Positions 1 to 8,355 of a DNA stretch of 64,000 bases are shown here, in pieces. The stretch is taken from NCBI GenBank assembly GCA_963736455.1, contig CAVTON010000001.1, positions 1,860,001-1,924,000 of the forward strand, read 5' to 3'. The stretch comes from DAHUXD01 sp963736455 (GTDB taxonomy: Bacteria; Acidobacteriota; Thermoanaerobaculia; UBA5066; Gp7-AA6). Made by a program: the position numbers and the translations under genes. Position 1 is the stretch's first letter; each line of letters starts with the position of its first letter. The notes beneath the pieces are model-generated. The model made no database searches, was not told the DNA's origin, and worked only from the letters and a program-made list of their open reading frames with translations.

Positions 1-586
1 CGGTGAGGTTGACGGCATTCGACGATCCGACGATCACGACCGCAACGAACGGAATGTAGAGAACTCCGAGGTCGATGATCAGCTTCTTCAGAAAGGGGAA
101 CGTCACGACGGAGGAAAACGCCCCGTGGCCCGCCCACTGCTCGATCGCGAAGGCGACGGCGAGCGCCATCACGAACTGGGGCACGAGCTTTCCGCGCCCC
201 GTCAGTCCCAGGCTGCGCCGCTTCGAGACCTTCACCCAATCGTCCGCGAAGCCGACGGCTCCCACTCCGACCAGCGCCGCGAGCGCGATCCAGACGAAGC
301 GATTCGACAGGTCCATCCAGAGCACGGTCGCCGACCCGACGGCGAGCAGGATGAGGAGGCCTCCCATCGTCGGCGTTCCGGCCTTGGCCAGATGCGTCTT
401 CGGCCCCTCCTCGCGGATGGACTGGCCGATCTGCTGCCGGCGCAGCCAGCGGATCATCGCCGGGCCGAGCACGAGCGCCACGATCAGGGCCGTGACCGCG
501 GACATGGCGGTCCGGAAGGTGATGTACCGGAACACGTTGAAGAGGGCGAAACGCTGAGCCAGCGGATAGAGCAGCCGGTACAGCAC
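1..586 (-). CDS. mraY: Phospho-N-acetylmuramoyl-pentapeptide-transferase (N-terminal part, truncated by window edge)
   Basis: MraY moves phospho-MurNAc-pentapeptide from UDP to undecaprenyl phosphate in the inner membrane, giving lipid I. About 195 residues are present. The N-terminus MLYRLLYPL is typical of the family, several hydrophobic helices follow, and the Asp pair in GFADDWVK falls at residues 115-116, matching the family's catalytic Asp-Asp. The visible part ends in the conserved SSNAVNLT, just before the NLTDG region. The GTG start at 586 lies 3 nt after the murF stop, so translation is probably coupled. It is the last visible gene of the dcw cluster, and its C-terminal half lies outside the window. 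Confidence 0.95.
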   Translation of the reverse strand, partial: MLYRLLYPLAQRFALFNVFRYITFRTAMSAVTALIVALVLGPAMIRWLRRQQIGQSIREEGPKTHLAKAGTPTMGGLLILLAVGSATVLWMDLSNRFVWIALAALVGVGAVGFADDWVKVSKRRSLGLTGRGKLVPQFVMALAVAFAIEQWAGHGAFSSVVTFPFLKKLIIDLGVLYIPFVAVVIVGSSNAVNLT

Positions 587-589
587 GGG

Positions 590-1954
590 TCAGTCCCCTT
601 CCGCCAGCGCGGCGACGGCGCGCTCGAGACCGACGCCGCGCGAGGCCTTGAAGAGCACGGCGTCGCCGGCGCGAAGCACGTCCGCCAGCCGCCCGGCGGC
701 CTCTTCGGGCGAGTCCACGGTCGAAATCGCGTCCGCCGGCATCCCGGCCGCGACGGCGCCGTCCGCCAGGAAACGCGCGCGCGGGCCGACCGCGACGAGC
801 AAGTCCACGAGGCCGGCCGCCGCGCGGCCCGCTTCGCGGTGCCAGCGCTCCTCCTCGGCCCCGAGCTCGAGCATGTCGCCGACGACCGCAATGCGTCTTC
901 GCGCGGGAAGGGACGACAGCGTCTCGAGGGCGGCGCGCATCGATGCGGGGTTGGCGTTGTAGGCGTCGTCGTAGAGCAGGGCCCCCGAGGCGTGCCGCAG
1001 GATCACGCCGCGGTGCGCGGCCGGCCGCAGGTCCGCCGACGCGGCGGCGCATTCCGCGGGCGGCACGCCGACGGCATATCCGATCGCCGCGGCGGCCAGG
1101 AAGTTGGAGACCTGGTGCGGTCCCGCCACCGGCAGCCGCACGGCGGCTTCGCCCTCCGGAGTCGCGAGGACGAACCGGCTCCCGTCCGGTTCGGGCACGA
1201 CCTCGCGCGCGGTGACGTCGGCCCCGGCGCCGCGCCCGAATCGGACGACGCGTCCGCGATGCTTCGCCGCGATCGCGGCGACCCGCGGATCGTCGGCATT
1301 CGCCACGAACGTGCCGCCGGGACGAAGGCCTTCGAGGATCTCGGCCTTGGCGTCGGCGATCGCATCCACCGACGGGAAGAACTCGAGGTGCGCGGCGGCC
1401 ACGAGAAGAATCGCCGCCACGTCGGGCTCGAACGCGCGCGAGAGCGTCGAGAGGTTTCCCGGCTCCGACAGGCCCATCTCGCCGACCATCCACGCCGGAG
1501 AATGCGGCAGGTTCATCACCGCCATCGGAAAGCCGATCTGACTGTTCTGGTTGCCCGGGGTCTTCTCGACGTCGAAGCGCCGGGCGAGGATGGCCGCCGT
1601 GAAGTCCTTCGTCGTGGTCTTTCCGGCCGAGCCGGTGATCGCCGCGAGTCGGAAGCCGGTCTTCTTCTTCGTCTCGGCGCCCAGACGAAGCAGCGCGGCC
1701 GCGGGCTGCGGCGCGATGACCGAGGGAAATCCGGCCGGCAGCGTCGCCGGGCGCCGCTCGCCGAGGAGGGCCCCGGCGCCGCGCGCGGCCGCGTCGCGGG
1801 CGAAGTCGTGGCCGTCCACGCGAGCCCCGCGGATCGCGACGAAGAGGTCTCCCGGGCGAACCTGACGCGAGTCCACCGCCACGCCCGAGAGCGAGGCGGC
1901 GCCGTCGGGTCGGGCGTCCGCGGCCGCCGCGACGTCTTCGAGCGTGAACCTCAC
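590..1954 (-). CDS. murF: UDP-MurNAc-tripeptide--D-alanyl-D-alanine ligase
   Basis: MurF adds D-Ala-D-Ala to the UDP-MurNAc tripeptide in the cytoplasm, the last soluble step of peptidoglycan precursor synthesis. The 454-residue protein has the usual Mur ligase plan. The N-terminal UDP-substrate domain contains VDSRQVRPGDLFVAIRG. The central domain has the P-loop GSAGKTTTK at about residues 108-116. The C-terminal domain contains LYDDAYNANPASM, the MurF hallmark. The GTG start overlaps the murE stop in a GTGA tetranucleotide, the same coupling used at the ftsI/murE junction. No residue expected for activity appears to be missing. Confidence 0.96.
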   Translation of the reverse strand: MRFTLEDVAAAADARPDGAASLSGVAVDSRQVRPGDLFVAIRGARVDGHDFARDAAARGAGALLGERRPATLPAGFPSVIAPQPAAALLRLGAETKKKTGFRLAAITGSAGKTTTKDFTAAILARRFDVEKTPGNQNSQIGFPMAVMNLPHSPAWMVGEMGLSEPGNLSTLSRAFEPDVAAILLVAAAHLEFFPSVDAIADAKAEILEGLRPGGTFVANADDPRVAAIAAKHRGRVVRFGRGAGADVTAREVVPEPDGSRFVLATPEGEAAVRLPVAGPHQVSNFLAAAAIGYAVGVPPAECAAASADLRPAAHRGVILRHASGALLYDDAYNANPASMRAALETLSSLPARRRIAVVGDMLELGAEEERWHREAGRAAAGLVDLLVAVGPRARFLADGAVAAGMPADAISTVDSPEEAAGRLADVLRAGDAVLFKASRGVGLERAVAALAEGD

Positions 1955-3414
1955 GGTCTCCCCGCGAGCTCGGCCGCGACCTTCCGGTCGTCGAAGGGAA
2001 CGGACGCCGTTCCGAGCACCTGCGTCGTCTCGTGGCCCTTTCCGGCGATGACGAGAACCGTCCCGGAATTGGCCAGCTCGACGGCCCGTCGGATCGCCTC
2101 GCGCCGGTCGGCGATCTTGAGGTACTTGGTCGCACCGGACGCCACGAGCCCGGCCTCGACTTCGAGCAGGATCGCGGCGGGATCCTCCGTGCGGGGATTG
2201 TCCGACGTCGCGATCGCGATGTCCGCGAGCCTCCCGGCGATTTCGCCCATCGGCGCCCGCTTCCCGCGGTCGCGGTCGCCGCCGCAGCCGAAGACGAGCA
2301 CGATCTTCTTGTCCGTCAGCTCCCGCACCGCCTGGAGAAGCCGCTCGAGCGCGTCGGGCGTATGGGCATAGTCCACGAGGATGCGGTAGGGCTGGCCCGC
2401 GTCGACCGACTCCAGACGTCCGGGCACGCTGGCGACCTCGCGGATGGCCGCGGCGATTTCGGCGGGGGGAATCCGGAGGCAGAGTCCGGCGGTGGCCGCG
2501 GCGGTCAGGTTGGCGAGCTGGAAGCGGCCGAGCAGCGGCGAGGTCACCGGGAGGCGGCCCCCCGGATAGACGAGATCGAACGCGATGCCCGAGAGATCGC
2601 ACCGCGACGCCTCCGCGCGAAATTCCGCCTCGCCGCCGGACGCCGAAAAGCTCGCGAGCGGCGGCGCGGCCTCGGTCAGGAGCCGCCGGCCGTACGGGTC
2701 GTCCGCGTTCACGACGCCGCACGCTCCGTCCTTGCGCAGGTCGAAGAGGCGTCTCTTGGCCCGGTAGTAGGACTCCATGTCGCCGTGGAAGTCGAGATGA
2801 TCGCGCGTCAGGTTGGTGAAGACGACGACGTCGAAGCGGCAGCCCTCGACGCGGTCGAGCGCGAGCGCGTGCGAGGAGACCTCCATCGCGGCCGCGCGCG
2901 CGCCGTCGGCGGCGATCTCGGACAGCAGCTCCTGCACGACGGTCGCGTCCGGGGTCGTTCGGTCCGCCTCGAGGAACCGGCGCGGCGTGCGATACCCGAT
3001 CGTGCCGAGGAATCCCGCGCGGCCGTAGCGGCGCCGCAGGATGGCTTCGAGCAGCACGGTCGTGGACGTCTTCCCGTTGGTGCCGGTCACTCCGGCGAGG
3101 ACGAGCTTTTCGGCGGGGTCGCCGGCGAGCCGCGCCGCCATGCGGGCCAGGGCGCGCCGGGGCTCGGGCACCGGAATCCAGGCAACGCCGGCGCCGTCGG
3201 GTGCGGGCCGGTCGGCGACGACGGCGATCGCGCCGCGGCGGATCGCCTCGGGCGCATGGGCGAGTCCGTCGGACTTCGTTCCCCGGATCGCCACGAAGAC
3301 GTCGCCCGGTTGCACCGCGCGCGAATCGCTCGTGACCCTTCGGACCTCGATCTCCCGAGCCGCGGGACCGATTTCGGCGCCCGGGAGAACGGCGGCGAGC
3401 TCCATCAGCGTCAC
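1951..3414 (-). CDS. murE: UDP-MurNAc-tripeptide synthetase (amino acid-adding ligase MurE)
   Basis: MurE adds the third amino acid to UDP-MurNAc-L-Ala-D-Glu. Of 487 residues, the P-loop TGTNGKTSTT is at 110-119, the carbamylated-lysine region YYRAKRRLF near 217-224, and SDNPRTEDP at 404-412. A DNPR motif is the known signature of enzymes that add meso-diaminopimelate, so an mDAP-type wall is likely; that is inference from the motif. The GTG at 3414 was chosen because it forms a GTGA overlap with the ftsI stop, mirroring the next junction. An ATG at 3405 would shorten the protein by three residues. Confidence 0.96.
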   Translation of the reverse strand: MTLMELAAVLPGAEIGPAAREIEVRRVTSDSRAVQPGDVFVAIRGTKSDGLAHAPEAIRRGAIAVVADRPAPDGAGVAWIPVPEPRRALARMAARLAGDPAEKLVLAGVTGTNGKTSTTVLLEAILRRRYGRAGFLGTIGYRTPRRFLEADRTTPDATVVQELLSEIAADGARAAAMEVSSHALALDRVEGCRFDVVVFTNLTRDHLDFHGDMESYYRAKRRLFDLRKDGACGVVNADDPYGRRLLTEAAPPLASFSASGGEAEFRAEASRCDLSGIAFDLVYPGGRLPVTSPLLGRFQLANLTAAATAGLCLRIPPAEIAAAIREVASVPGRLESVDAGQPYRILVDYAHTPDALERLLQAVRELTDKKIVLVFGCGGDRDRGKRAPMGEIAGRLADIAIATSDNPRTEDPAAILLEVEAGLVASGATKYLKIADRREAIRRAVELANSGTVLVIAGKGHETTQVLGTASVPFDDRKVAAELAGRP

Positions 3415-5447
3415 GGAGCCGATCGAGGCGGTGCCGTCTCCTCGGCGCGGTGAAGGCCCGTCGGGGACGACGCCGCCGCGCTGTCGGCGAGGAAGAGCGT
3501 GTGGACGGAGCCCGGCCGGACGGGCGAGCCGGCCGGCGGGTCCTGGGCGACGACGAAGCCCGTCCCCTGCAGCCGGGCCAGGACGCCGAGCCGCTCGAAG
3601 ACCGCCAGGGCCTGTCGGGCCGACATCCCGAGCACACTCGGCGTCCGCTCGTCCGGATCGACGGGCGGGTCTCCCGAAATGTGCCGCGACGCGGGGACGA
3701 TGCCGCCGGAATGCCGGGAAGCGGGCGGCGGGACCGCCTCGGCGAGCACGGCCGCGGGCACCTGCTGCTCGCGCGGAGCCACCCGCAGGATCCCCAGCGC
3801 CTGTGACATCACGCGCGAGAACAGCGGAGCCGCCACGTCGGCCGCATAGTACTTTCCCTGCGGCTCCTCGAGGACGACCACGGCGACGCAGCGCGGCGCG
3901 TCGGCGGGTGCGAAGCCGGCGAAGTTCGGAACGTGGTGTCCGGCGAGGTATCCGCCGAAGACGGCTTTCTGCGCCGTGCCCGTCTTGCCCGCGACCGCGA
4001 AGCCCGGGATCGCGGCCTTGGTGCCCGTGCCGCGCTCGACGACGCCGATGAGGATCCGGGAGATCGAACGAGCGGTGCTCTCGGAGACGACGCGGACGGG
4101 CTCGGCGACCGTGACCGCGCGCACGGCGCCGCCCGGTTCCACGATCTTCGTCACCAGGTGCGGCTGGACCAGCCGTCCGCCGTTGGCGATGACCGCCGTG
4201 ATCCGCGCCAGCTGAAGCGCGTTCAGCGAGACTTCCTGCCCCATCGAAATCTCGGCGTTCGAGAGAGCCGACCAGCGGGGAAGCGGCCGGAAGATGCCGG
4301 TGTTCTCCCCGGGAAGGTCGACCCCGGTCGGCAGGCCCACGCCGAAAGACCGGGCGCCGTCGTAGAGGCGCCGCGCCCCCAGGCGCAGCCCCACGCGGAT
4401 GATGCCGATGTTCGAGGAGTGCTCGAAGATTCCGCCGAGCGTCAGGGCGCCGTAGCGGTGATGATCGGCCTCCTGGATCGTCGTGTTCGCGACGCGGATC
4501 GTGCCGTCGCCCGTATCGATCGTCTCGTCGAGCGAGACGAGGCCCTCGTCGAGAGCCAGCGAGCCCGTGACGATCTTGAAGGTCGAGCCCGGCTCGTAGC
4601 AATCGGCGACCACGCGGTTCCGGCGGGTGTCCGGCGGATACCGGGCGAACTCGTTCGGGTCGAAGTCCGGAGCGGATGCCATCGCCAGGATCTCGCCGTT
4701 CCAGGGATCGAGCACCACGACGCTGCCCGACTTGGCGTGGTGCTCGACCATCGCGGCATCGAGCTCGCGCTCGGCGGCAAACTGCACGCCCGAGTCGAGA
4801 GACAGCACGAGGGACGCGCCCTCCTGCGCCGGGCGGCTGCTGGCGGTTTCGGCTTCCCCGTAGCGGCTGCGGCGCGCGTCGGTCAGCGCGACGATCTCGC
4901 CGGGCGTTCCCCGGATGGTCCGGTCGTACAGATGCTCGAGGCCGGCGAGACCCGAGTCGTCCGTGCCGACGAAGCCGAGGACCGTGGAGGCGAGGTGGCC
5001 CTTGGGGTAGAAGCGCTTCGGCTCGGGGACGATGTGGATGCCGGCGAGCTTGAGCGCGAGCACGCGCTCGCCCGCATCGGCGTCGATCTGGCGGCGAACC
5101 CACACGAAACCGTGCTCGGACTTGAGCCGCTCCTGCACCTCGGCCGGACTCATGCCGACCAAAGGCGCGAGGGCCTGCGACGCGGCGCGCGGGTTCTCGA
5201 CGTCGTCCGGGATCGCGTAGACCGACGAGGCCTCGACCGACACCGCGAGCTCCCGGCCGTCGCGGTCGAGGATCGACCCCCGGGAGCCCTTGATCTCGAT
5301 GCGGCGCTCCTGCTGGCGCTGGGCCCGAGCCCGGTAGCGCGAGCCCTCGGCGATCTGGACCTGGACGAGACGGGCGACCACGACCGCGGCCCAGACGACG
5401 AGCCCGAGGGTGAAGAGACGCGCTCGCCCGCGGCGGACGGCGTTCAA
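3411..5447 (-). CDS. ftsI: Septal class B penicillin-binding protein, FtsI/PBP3 type with C-terminal PASTA domain
   Basis: This is a division transpeptidase that cross-links septal peptidoglycan in the periplasm. The 678-residue protein has one N-terminal membrane segment (about 11-28), a dimerisation domain, and a transpeptidase domain with STFK at 288-291 (nucleophile Ser288), SSN at 344-346 and KTGT at 488-491. A PASTA-like domain occupies about 602-655. PASTA on the septal PBP is seen in Gram-positives (SpoVD/PBP2x) and several other phyla but not in E. coli FtsI. The start codon is TTG, overlapping the ftsL stop as TTGA; no ATG lies nearby. Confidence 0.95.
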   Translation of the reverse strand: MNAVRRGRARLFTLGLVVWAAVVVARLVQVQIAEGSRYRARAQRQQERRIEIKGSRGSILDRDGRELAVSVEASSVYAIPDDVENPRAASQALAPLVGMSPAEVQERLKSEHGFVWVRRQIDADAGERVLALKLAGIHIVPEPKRFYPKGHLASTVLGFVGTDDSGLAGLEHLYDRTIRGTPGEIVALTDARRSRYGEAETASSRPAQEGASLVLSLDSGVQFAAERELDAAMVEHHAKSGSVVVLDPWNGEILAMASAPDFDPNEFARYPPDTRRNRVVADCYEPGSTFKIVTGSLALDEGLVSLDETIDTGDGTIRVANTTIQEADHHRYGALTLGGIFEHSSNIGIIRVGLRLGARRLYDGARSFGVGLPTGVDLPGENTGIFRPLPRWSALSNAEISMGQEVSLNALQLARITAVIANGGRLVQPHLVTKIVEPGGAVRAVTVAEPVRVVSESTARSISRILIGVVERGTGTKAAIPGFAVAGKTGTAQKAVFGGYLAGHHVPNFAGFAPADAPRCVAVVVLEEPQGKYYAADVAAPLFSRVMSQALGILRVAPREQQVPAAVLAEAVPPPASRHSGGIVPASRHISGDPPVDPDERTPSVLGMSARQALAVFERLGVLARLQGTGFVVAQDPPAGSPVRPGSVHTLFLADSAAASSPTGLHRAEETAPPRSAP

Positions 5448-5797
5448 CGCGGCGCCCCTTCCGGCGCTTCGACGTACTGGACCTGGCCCGGGTGAGGCGG
5501 CCGGAGGCCCTTCTGCTGGGCGAGCGCCGAGACGCGGTCCGGCGACGATGCCCGCCCGAGCTCGGCACGCAGCCGCCGGTTGTCCTCGTTCAATTCCTCC
5601 ATCGTCTTCTGGCGGGCCTCGCGCAGGTAACCCACGCGCACGGTCTCGATGTGCATCGCGGCATACCCGAGCAGCGCGCAGGCGACGGGCAGCCCCGCGA
5701 GCAGGAACGTCGCGAGCTCGCGGCCGCGGCGCCGGTCGCGCTCGCGCGTCAGGTGCAGGTTCTCGACCCGCTTGGCCTGGGCGTACAGGGTCGTCAT
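5444..5797 (-). CDS. ftsL: Cell division protein FtsL-like
   Basis: This 117-residue bitopic membrane protein lies between rsmH and ftsI, exactly where FtsL sits in dcw clusters. It has a basic N-terminal cytoplasmic tail (about 30 residues), one hydrophobic segment around 29-48, and a charged, probably coiled-coil region (about 55-85) rich in Glu/Arg and Leu. FtsL bridges FtsB/FtsQ and the FtsW/FtsI synthase. Sequence conservation in this family is low, so the name rests on size, topology and position. The ATG start is 29 nt downstream of the rsmH stop. Confidence 0.82.
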   Translation of the reverse strand: MTTLYAQAKRVENLHLTRERDRRRGRELATFLLAGLPVACALLGYAAMHIETVRVGYLREARQKTMEELNEDNRRLRAELGRASSPDRVSALAQQKGLRPPHPGQVQYVEAPEGAPR

Positions 5798-5826
5798 CGC
5801 TGCGGCGTGCTCATGGGCGTTTCATC

Positions 5827-6765
5827 TCAGACTGCCGCCGCCTCCGCCTCGACCCGTTCGGCCACACGCAGGCGCGCGCTGCGGGAGCGCGGATTGCGCG
5901 CGATCTCCGCCTCCGAGGGACGGATGGGCCGGCGGGTCAGGACCTCGAGCGCCTTGCGGGCGCCGCACACGCATGCCGGGAGCCGGGGCGGACAGAGGCA
6001 GACGCCCGACTCGCGCCGGAACGCTTCCTTGACCATCCGGTCCTCCAGCGAGTGATACGAGATGACGGCGAGGCGTCCGCCCGAATTGAGCCGGGCGGCT
6101 GCGGCCGCGAGAAACCGGGCGAGCGCCAGGAGCTCTTCGTTGACCTCGATCCGAAGCGCCTGGAAGACCCGGGTGGCCGGATCGATCTTCTCCCGGCCTC
6201 CCTTCTCCACCGCGACGACCTTCGCGAGGTGCCGGGTGGTCGTGATGGGGCCCCGAGCCCGTTCCGCCACGATGCCGCGCGCGATCTTTGCCGCCATTCG
6301 CTCCTCCCCAAATTCACGGAAAATCCGTGTCAATTCCCCCACCGAAGCCGTGGCCACGACGTCGGCCGCGCTGCGGCCGTGTTTACCCATGCGCATGTCG
6401 AGCGGTCCGTCCCGGCGGAACGAGAACCCGCGCTCGGCTCGGTCGATCTGCATCGAGGAAACCCCGAGATCGGCGAGGATTCCGTCGGCCGGCGATTCGC
6501 CCTCGAGCGCGCGGTCGAGATCGCCGAAGTTGCCTTCGCGAAGCTCGACCCGATCGCCGAAACGATGGAGGCGCGCCCTCGCGATCTCGAGGGCCTCGGG
6601 GTCGCGGTCGAGCCCGAGCAGCCGTACGCGGGGACCGCGCTCGAGGAGGGCCTCGGCGTGGCCGCCGGCCCCGACCGTCGCGTCCACGAAGAAGCCGCCG
6701 CGCCCGGGCTCGAGCAGGCGAACGACCTCATCGACGAGGACGGGAACGTGCGGCGCGGCTTCAAT
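5827..6765 (-). CDS. rsmH: 16S rRNA (cytosine-1402-N4)-methyltransferase, apparently using an ATT start
   Basis: RsmH methylates N4 of C1402 in the 16S rRNA P-site with SAM. The frame contains DATVGAGGHAEALL (SAM site), GLDRDPEAL, ADLGVSSMQID and VISYHSLEDR, all characteristic. The first canonical start in frame (GTG, 6687) would remove the conserved HVPVLVDEVVRLLEPGRGG stretch that begins nearly every RsmH. The only in-frame position before it with a good ribosome site is ATT at 6763-6765, 8 nt after AAGGAG, giving 312 residues (E. coli 313). The frame closes upstream at the mraZ stop. The ATT start is inference; a single-base sequence error at the start is the alternative. Confidence 0.93.
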   Translation of the reverse strand: MEAAPHVPVLVDEVVRLLEPGRGGFFVDATVGAGGHAEALLERGPRVRLLGLDRDPEALEIARARLHRFGDRVELREGNFGDLDRALEGESPADGILADLGVSSMQIDRAERGFSFRRDGPLDMRMGKHGRSAADVVATASVGELTRIFREFGEERMAAKIARGIVAERARGPITTTRHLAKVVAVEKGGREKIDPATRVFQALRIEVNEELLALARFLAAAAARLNSGGRLAVISYHSLEDRMVKEAFRRESGVCLCPPRLPACVCGARKALEVLTRRPIRPSEAEIARNPRSRSARLRVAERVEAEAAAV

Positions 6766-6773
6766 CGCTGTGT

Positions 6774-6780
6774 CTCCTTC
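6774..6780 (-). promoter_or_regulatory. Strong Shine-Dalgarno site deciding the rsmH start
   Basis: GAAGGAG on the minus strand, 8 nt before the in-frame ATT codon at 6765. The spacing is ideal for ATT. The overlapping TTG (6764-6762) is out of frame with the RsmH coding sequence. Confidence 0.75.
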
Positions 6781-6789
6781 GGATCGTGA

Positions 6790-7236
6790 TCACAGGAGCA
6801 GCTTCGACAGCTCGTCGTAGTCTTCGGGCCCGAACTCCTCGGTCGCGAGCTTCTTGACGAGACCTCCCCGGTCGGACACGACGAGGTGATCGATGTTTCC
6901 GGTGACTACGACGTCGGCCGGAAGCTTCGCGGCATCGCGGAGGATCTGTGGCACGAGCACGCGGCCCTGCGCGTCGATCGCCGCGTCCTGGCCGTAGAAG
7001 TTGACGCGCTCGAGAAACTTCGTTTTCGCGCGATGAATCGCGGGCTGCTCGGCGAGCTTTTCCTCGAGGGCCCTCCAGATCGGGAGCGGGTAGAGGAGAA
7101 AGTTGCGTCCGTGAAGCGACGTGACGAACAGATCGCGTCCGAACGCCTCTTCGATCTGCTGACGGAAGAGATTCGGCACCTTGAGCCGGCCCTTCTCGTC
7201 GAGACGGGCCGGTGCACTTCCGCGAAAGCGATCCAT
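6790..7236 (-). CDS. mraZ: Division/cell wall cluster transcriptional repressor MraZ
   Basis: This 148-residue protein has two SpoVT/AbrB-type half domains. The first contains ARLDEKGRLKVP and the second AAIDAQGRVLVPQ, the paired DxxGR signatures of MraZ. MraZ forms ring oligomers that bind repeated 5-mers upstream of its own operon and control dcw transcription. It is first in the cluster, and its stop is 24 nt before the probable rsmH start. Four matching boxes with 10-bp period lie just upstream, so autoregulation is very likely. Confidence 0.96.
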   Translation of the reverse strand: MDRFRGSAPARLDEKGRLKVPNLFRQQIEEAFGRDLFVTSLHGRNFLLYPLPIWRALEEKLAEQPAIHRAKTKFLERVNFYGQDAAIDAQGRVLVPQILRDAAKLPADVVVTGNIDHLVVSDRGGLVKKLATEEFGPEDYDELSKLLL

Positions 7237-7269
7237 CCTTCAGTTGTCGTCCCGTTATGAGTCTCGGGA

Positions 7270-7304
7270 CCACTTTCTCCCACTTTTAGCCAGTTTTGGC
7301 CACT
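7270..7304 (-). promoter_or_regulatory. MraZ operator: four boxes with exact 10-bp period
   Basis: On the minus strand the core AGTGG / ACTGG / AGTGG / AGTGG recurs with exactly 10-bp spacing (plus-strand CCACT or CCAGT at 7270, 7280, 7290 and 7300). This matches the known MraZ target of tandem TGG-containing 5-mers spaced by one helical turn. The boxes lie just downstream of the -10 element, over the expected transcription start, so binding would block initiation or clearance. Confidence 0.88.
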
Positions 7305-7311
7305 GAGGCGG

Positions 7312-7341
7312 ATGTTAGGAGTGCCGTGGTTTATTAGTCAA
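7312..7341 (-). promoter_or_regulatory. Sigma70-type promoter of the mraZ operon
   Basis: On the minus strand: -35 TTGACT (7341-7336), 18-bp spacer, -10 TAACAT (7317-7312). The expected start lies near 7305, immediately before the MraZ boxes. Confidence 0.75.
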
Positions 7342-7483
7342 GGAAAGAAGTTTGCCTAAAAAAATTAGGAGCGCTAAACGGGCGTAAGGACGACCCGAAG
7401 GACAGGACGGCAGCCTGCACCATCCGTTGTGCTTCGGCGATGCGGCATGCGGCGCATCTCGCGCTCCGGAGCCCGGAGAAGGA

Positions 7484-8347
7484 TCAGCTCCAGTCGGGAG
7501 TCTTCCCCTCGTGCCATTCGCGCGTGAGCTCGAGCCATAGTGCGAGACCGCGATACTCGCCGAAGCGCGCGTACCGCCGGGCAATCGAGCGGTCCACGGT
7601 CTTCGCCGGACCGGGATGAAGCTTCCGGAACTGCTTTCTCACCCACGAGTCGAGCGCGAGGTAATCGTGCCGTCCCAGGATCCGCAGCAGTCCCTCGGCC
7701 GCGTACGGTCCGAAGCCGTGCTCGGCGAGGATGGCGTCGCGCACCACGGAAGCCGCCGTCTCTTGGCTTTCCCACCGAGCCAGATCGAGTCGTCCGGAAT
7801 CGACGCGGCGGGCAAAGCGCGACAGCGCATCGGCCCGGTAGCCGCAGCGGACCCTCTCGCGAAGCCTCCGCGGGGAGAGGCTCGCGATCGCGCCCGGCGC
7901 TGGAAAGGCGAGGCCTCCGTCTCCGGCCACGGCGACCAGGCGACCGACCATGCCGCGCGTCGCCGCCCAGGAGCAGTTGGTCGTCAGCAGCATCTTGACG
8001 GCGTCCTCGAAGACGGTCGGCGCCCGAAGCATCCGCCCGCCGCCCCGGGACAGGGCGCGGCGCAGTTCCGGCTCGTCTCCGAGCATCCCGCGAAAACCCG
8101 AGAGATCGAGGTCGAGGGAGAGGATCCGCCGCGCCGCCGCCGCGAGCCCCGCCGGGCCGCGGGCCGGGCAAGCGATCTCGAGCGCTCCGTCCTTCGCGCG
8201 AAGGGTGACGGGCGACGGCCCGTCGAGGACCACCGCGAGGACTCCCGCATCGCGGTCGTAGGAGAAGGGAGGCAGATCGAACCAGCCATGCGATCGCACG
8301 ACCGCGTCGAAGGAGAACCCGCGAGGCAGAGGGACCGCGAGGCGCAA
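7484..8347 (-). CDS. HhH-GPD family DNA glycosylase (AlkA/OGG-like)
   Basis: This 287-residue base-excision glycosylase belongs to the helix-hairpin-helix/GPD superfamily. The N-terminal half is an AlkA/OGG-type beta domain (HGWFDLPPFSYD). The hairpin reads GFGPYAAEGLLRILG, and the catalytic Asp is D233 in LALDSWV. The position occupied by the OGG1/Nth lysine is not a lysine (hairpin GPYAAE), so a monofunctional AlkA-like enzyme removing alkylated bases is more likely than a bifunctional lyase. The TTG start lies 8 nt after the stop of the prolyl isomerase gene, so the two are probably co-transcribed. Exact substrate is unknown. Confidence 0.85.
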   Translation of the reverse strand: MRLAVPLPRGFSFDAVVRSHGWFDLPPFSYDRDAGVLAVVLDGPSPVTLRAKDGALEIACPARGPAGLAAAARRILSLDLDLSGFRGMLGDEPELRRALSRGGGRMLRAPTVFEDAVKMLLTTNCSWAATRGMVGRLVAVAGDGGLAFPAPGAIASLSPRRLRERVRCGYRADALSRFARRVDSGRLDLARWESQETAASVVRDAILAEHGFGPYAAEGLLRILGRHDYLALDSWVRKQFRKLHPGPAKTVDRSIARRYARFGEYRGLALWLELTREWHEGKTPDWS

Positions 8348-8355
8348 CGGACCGA

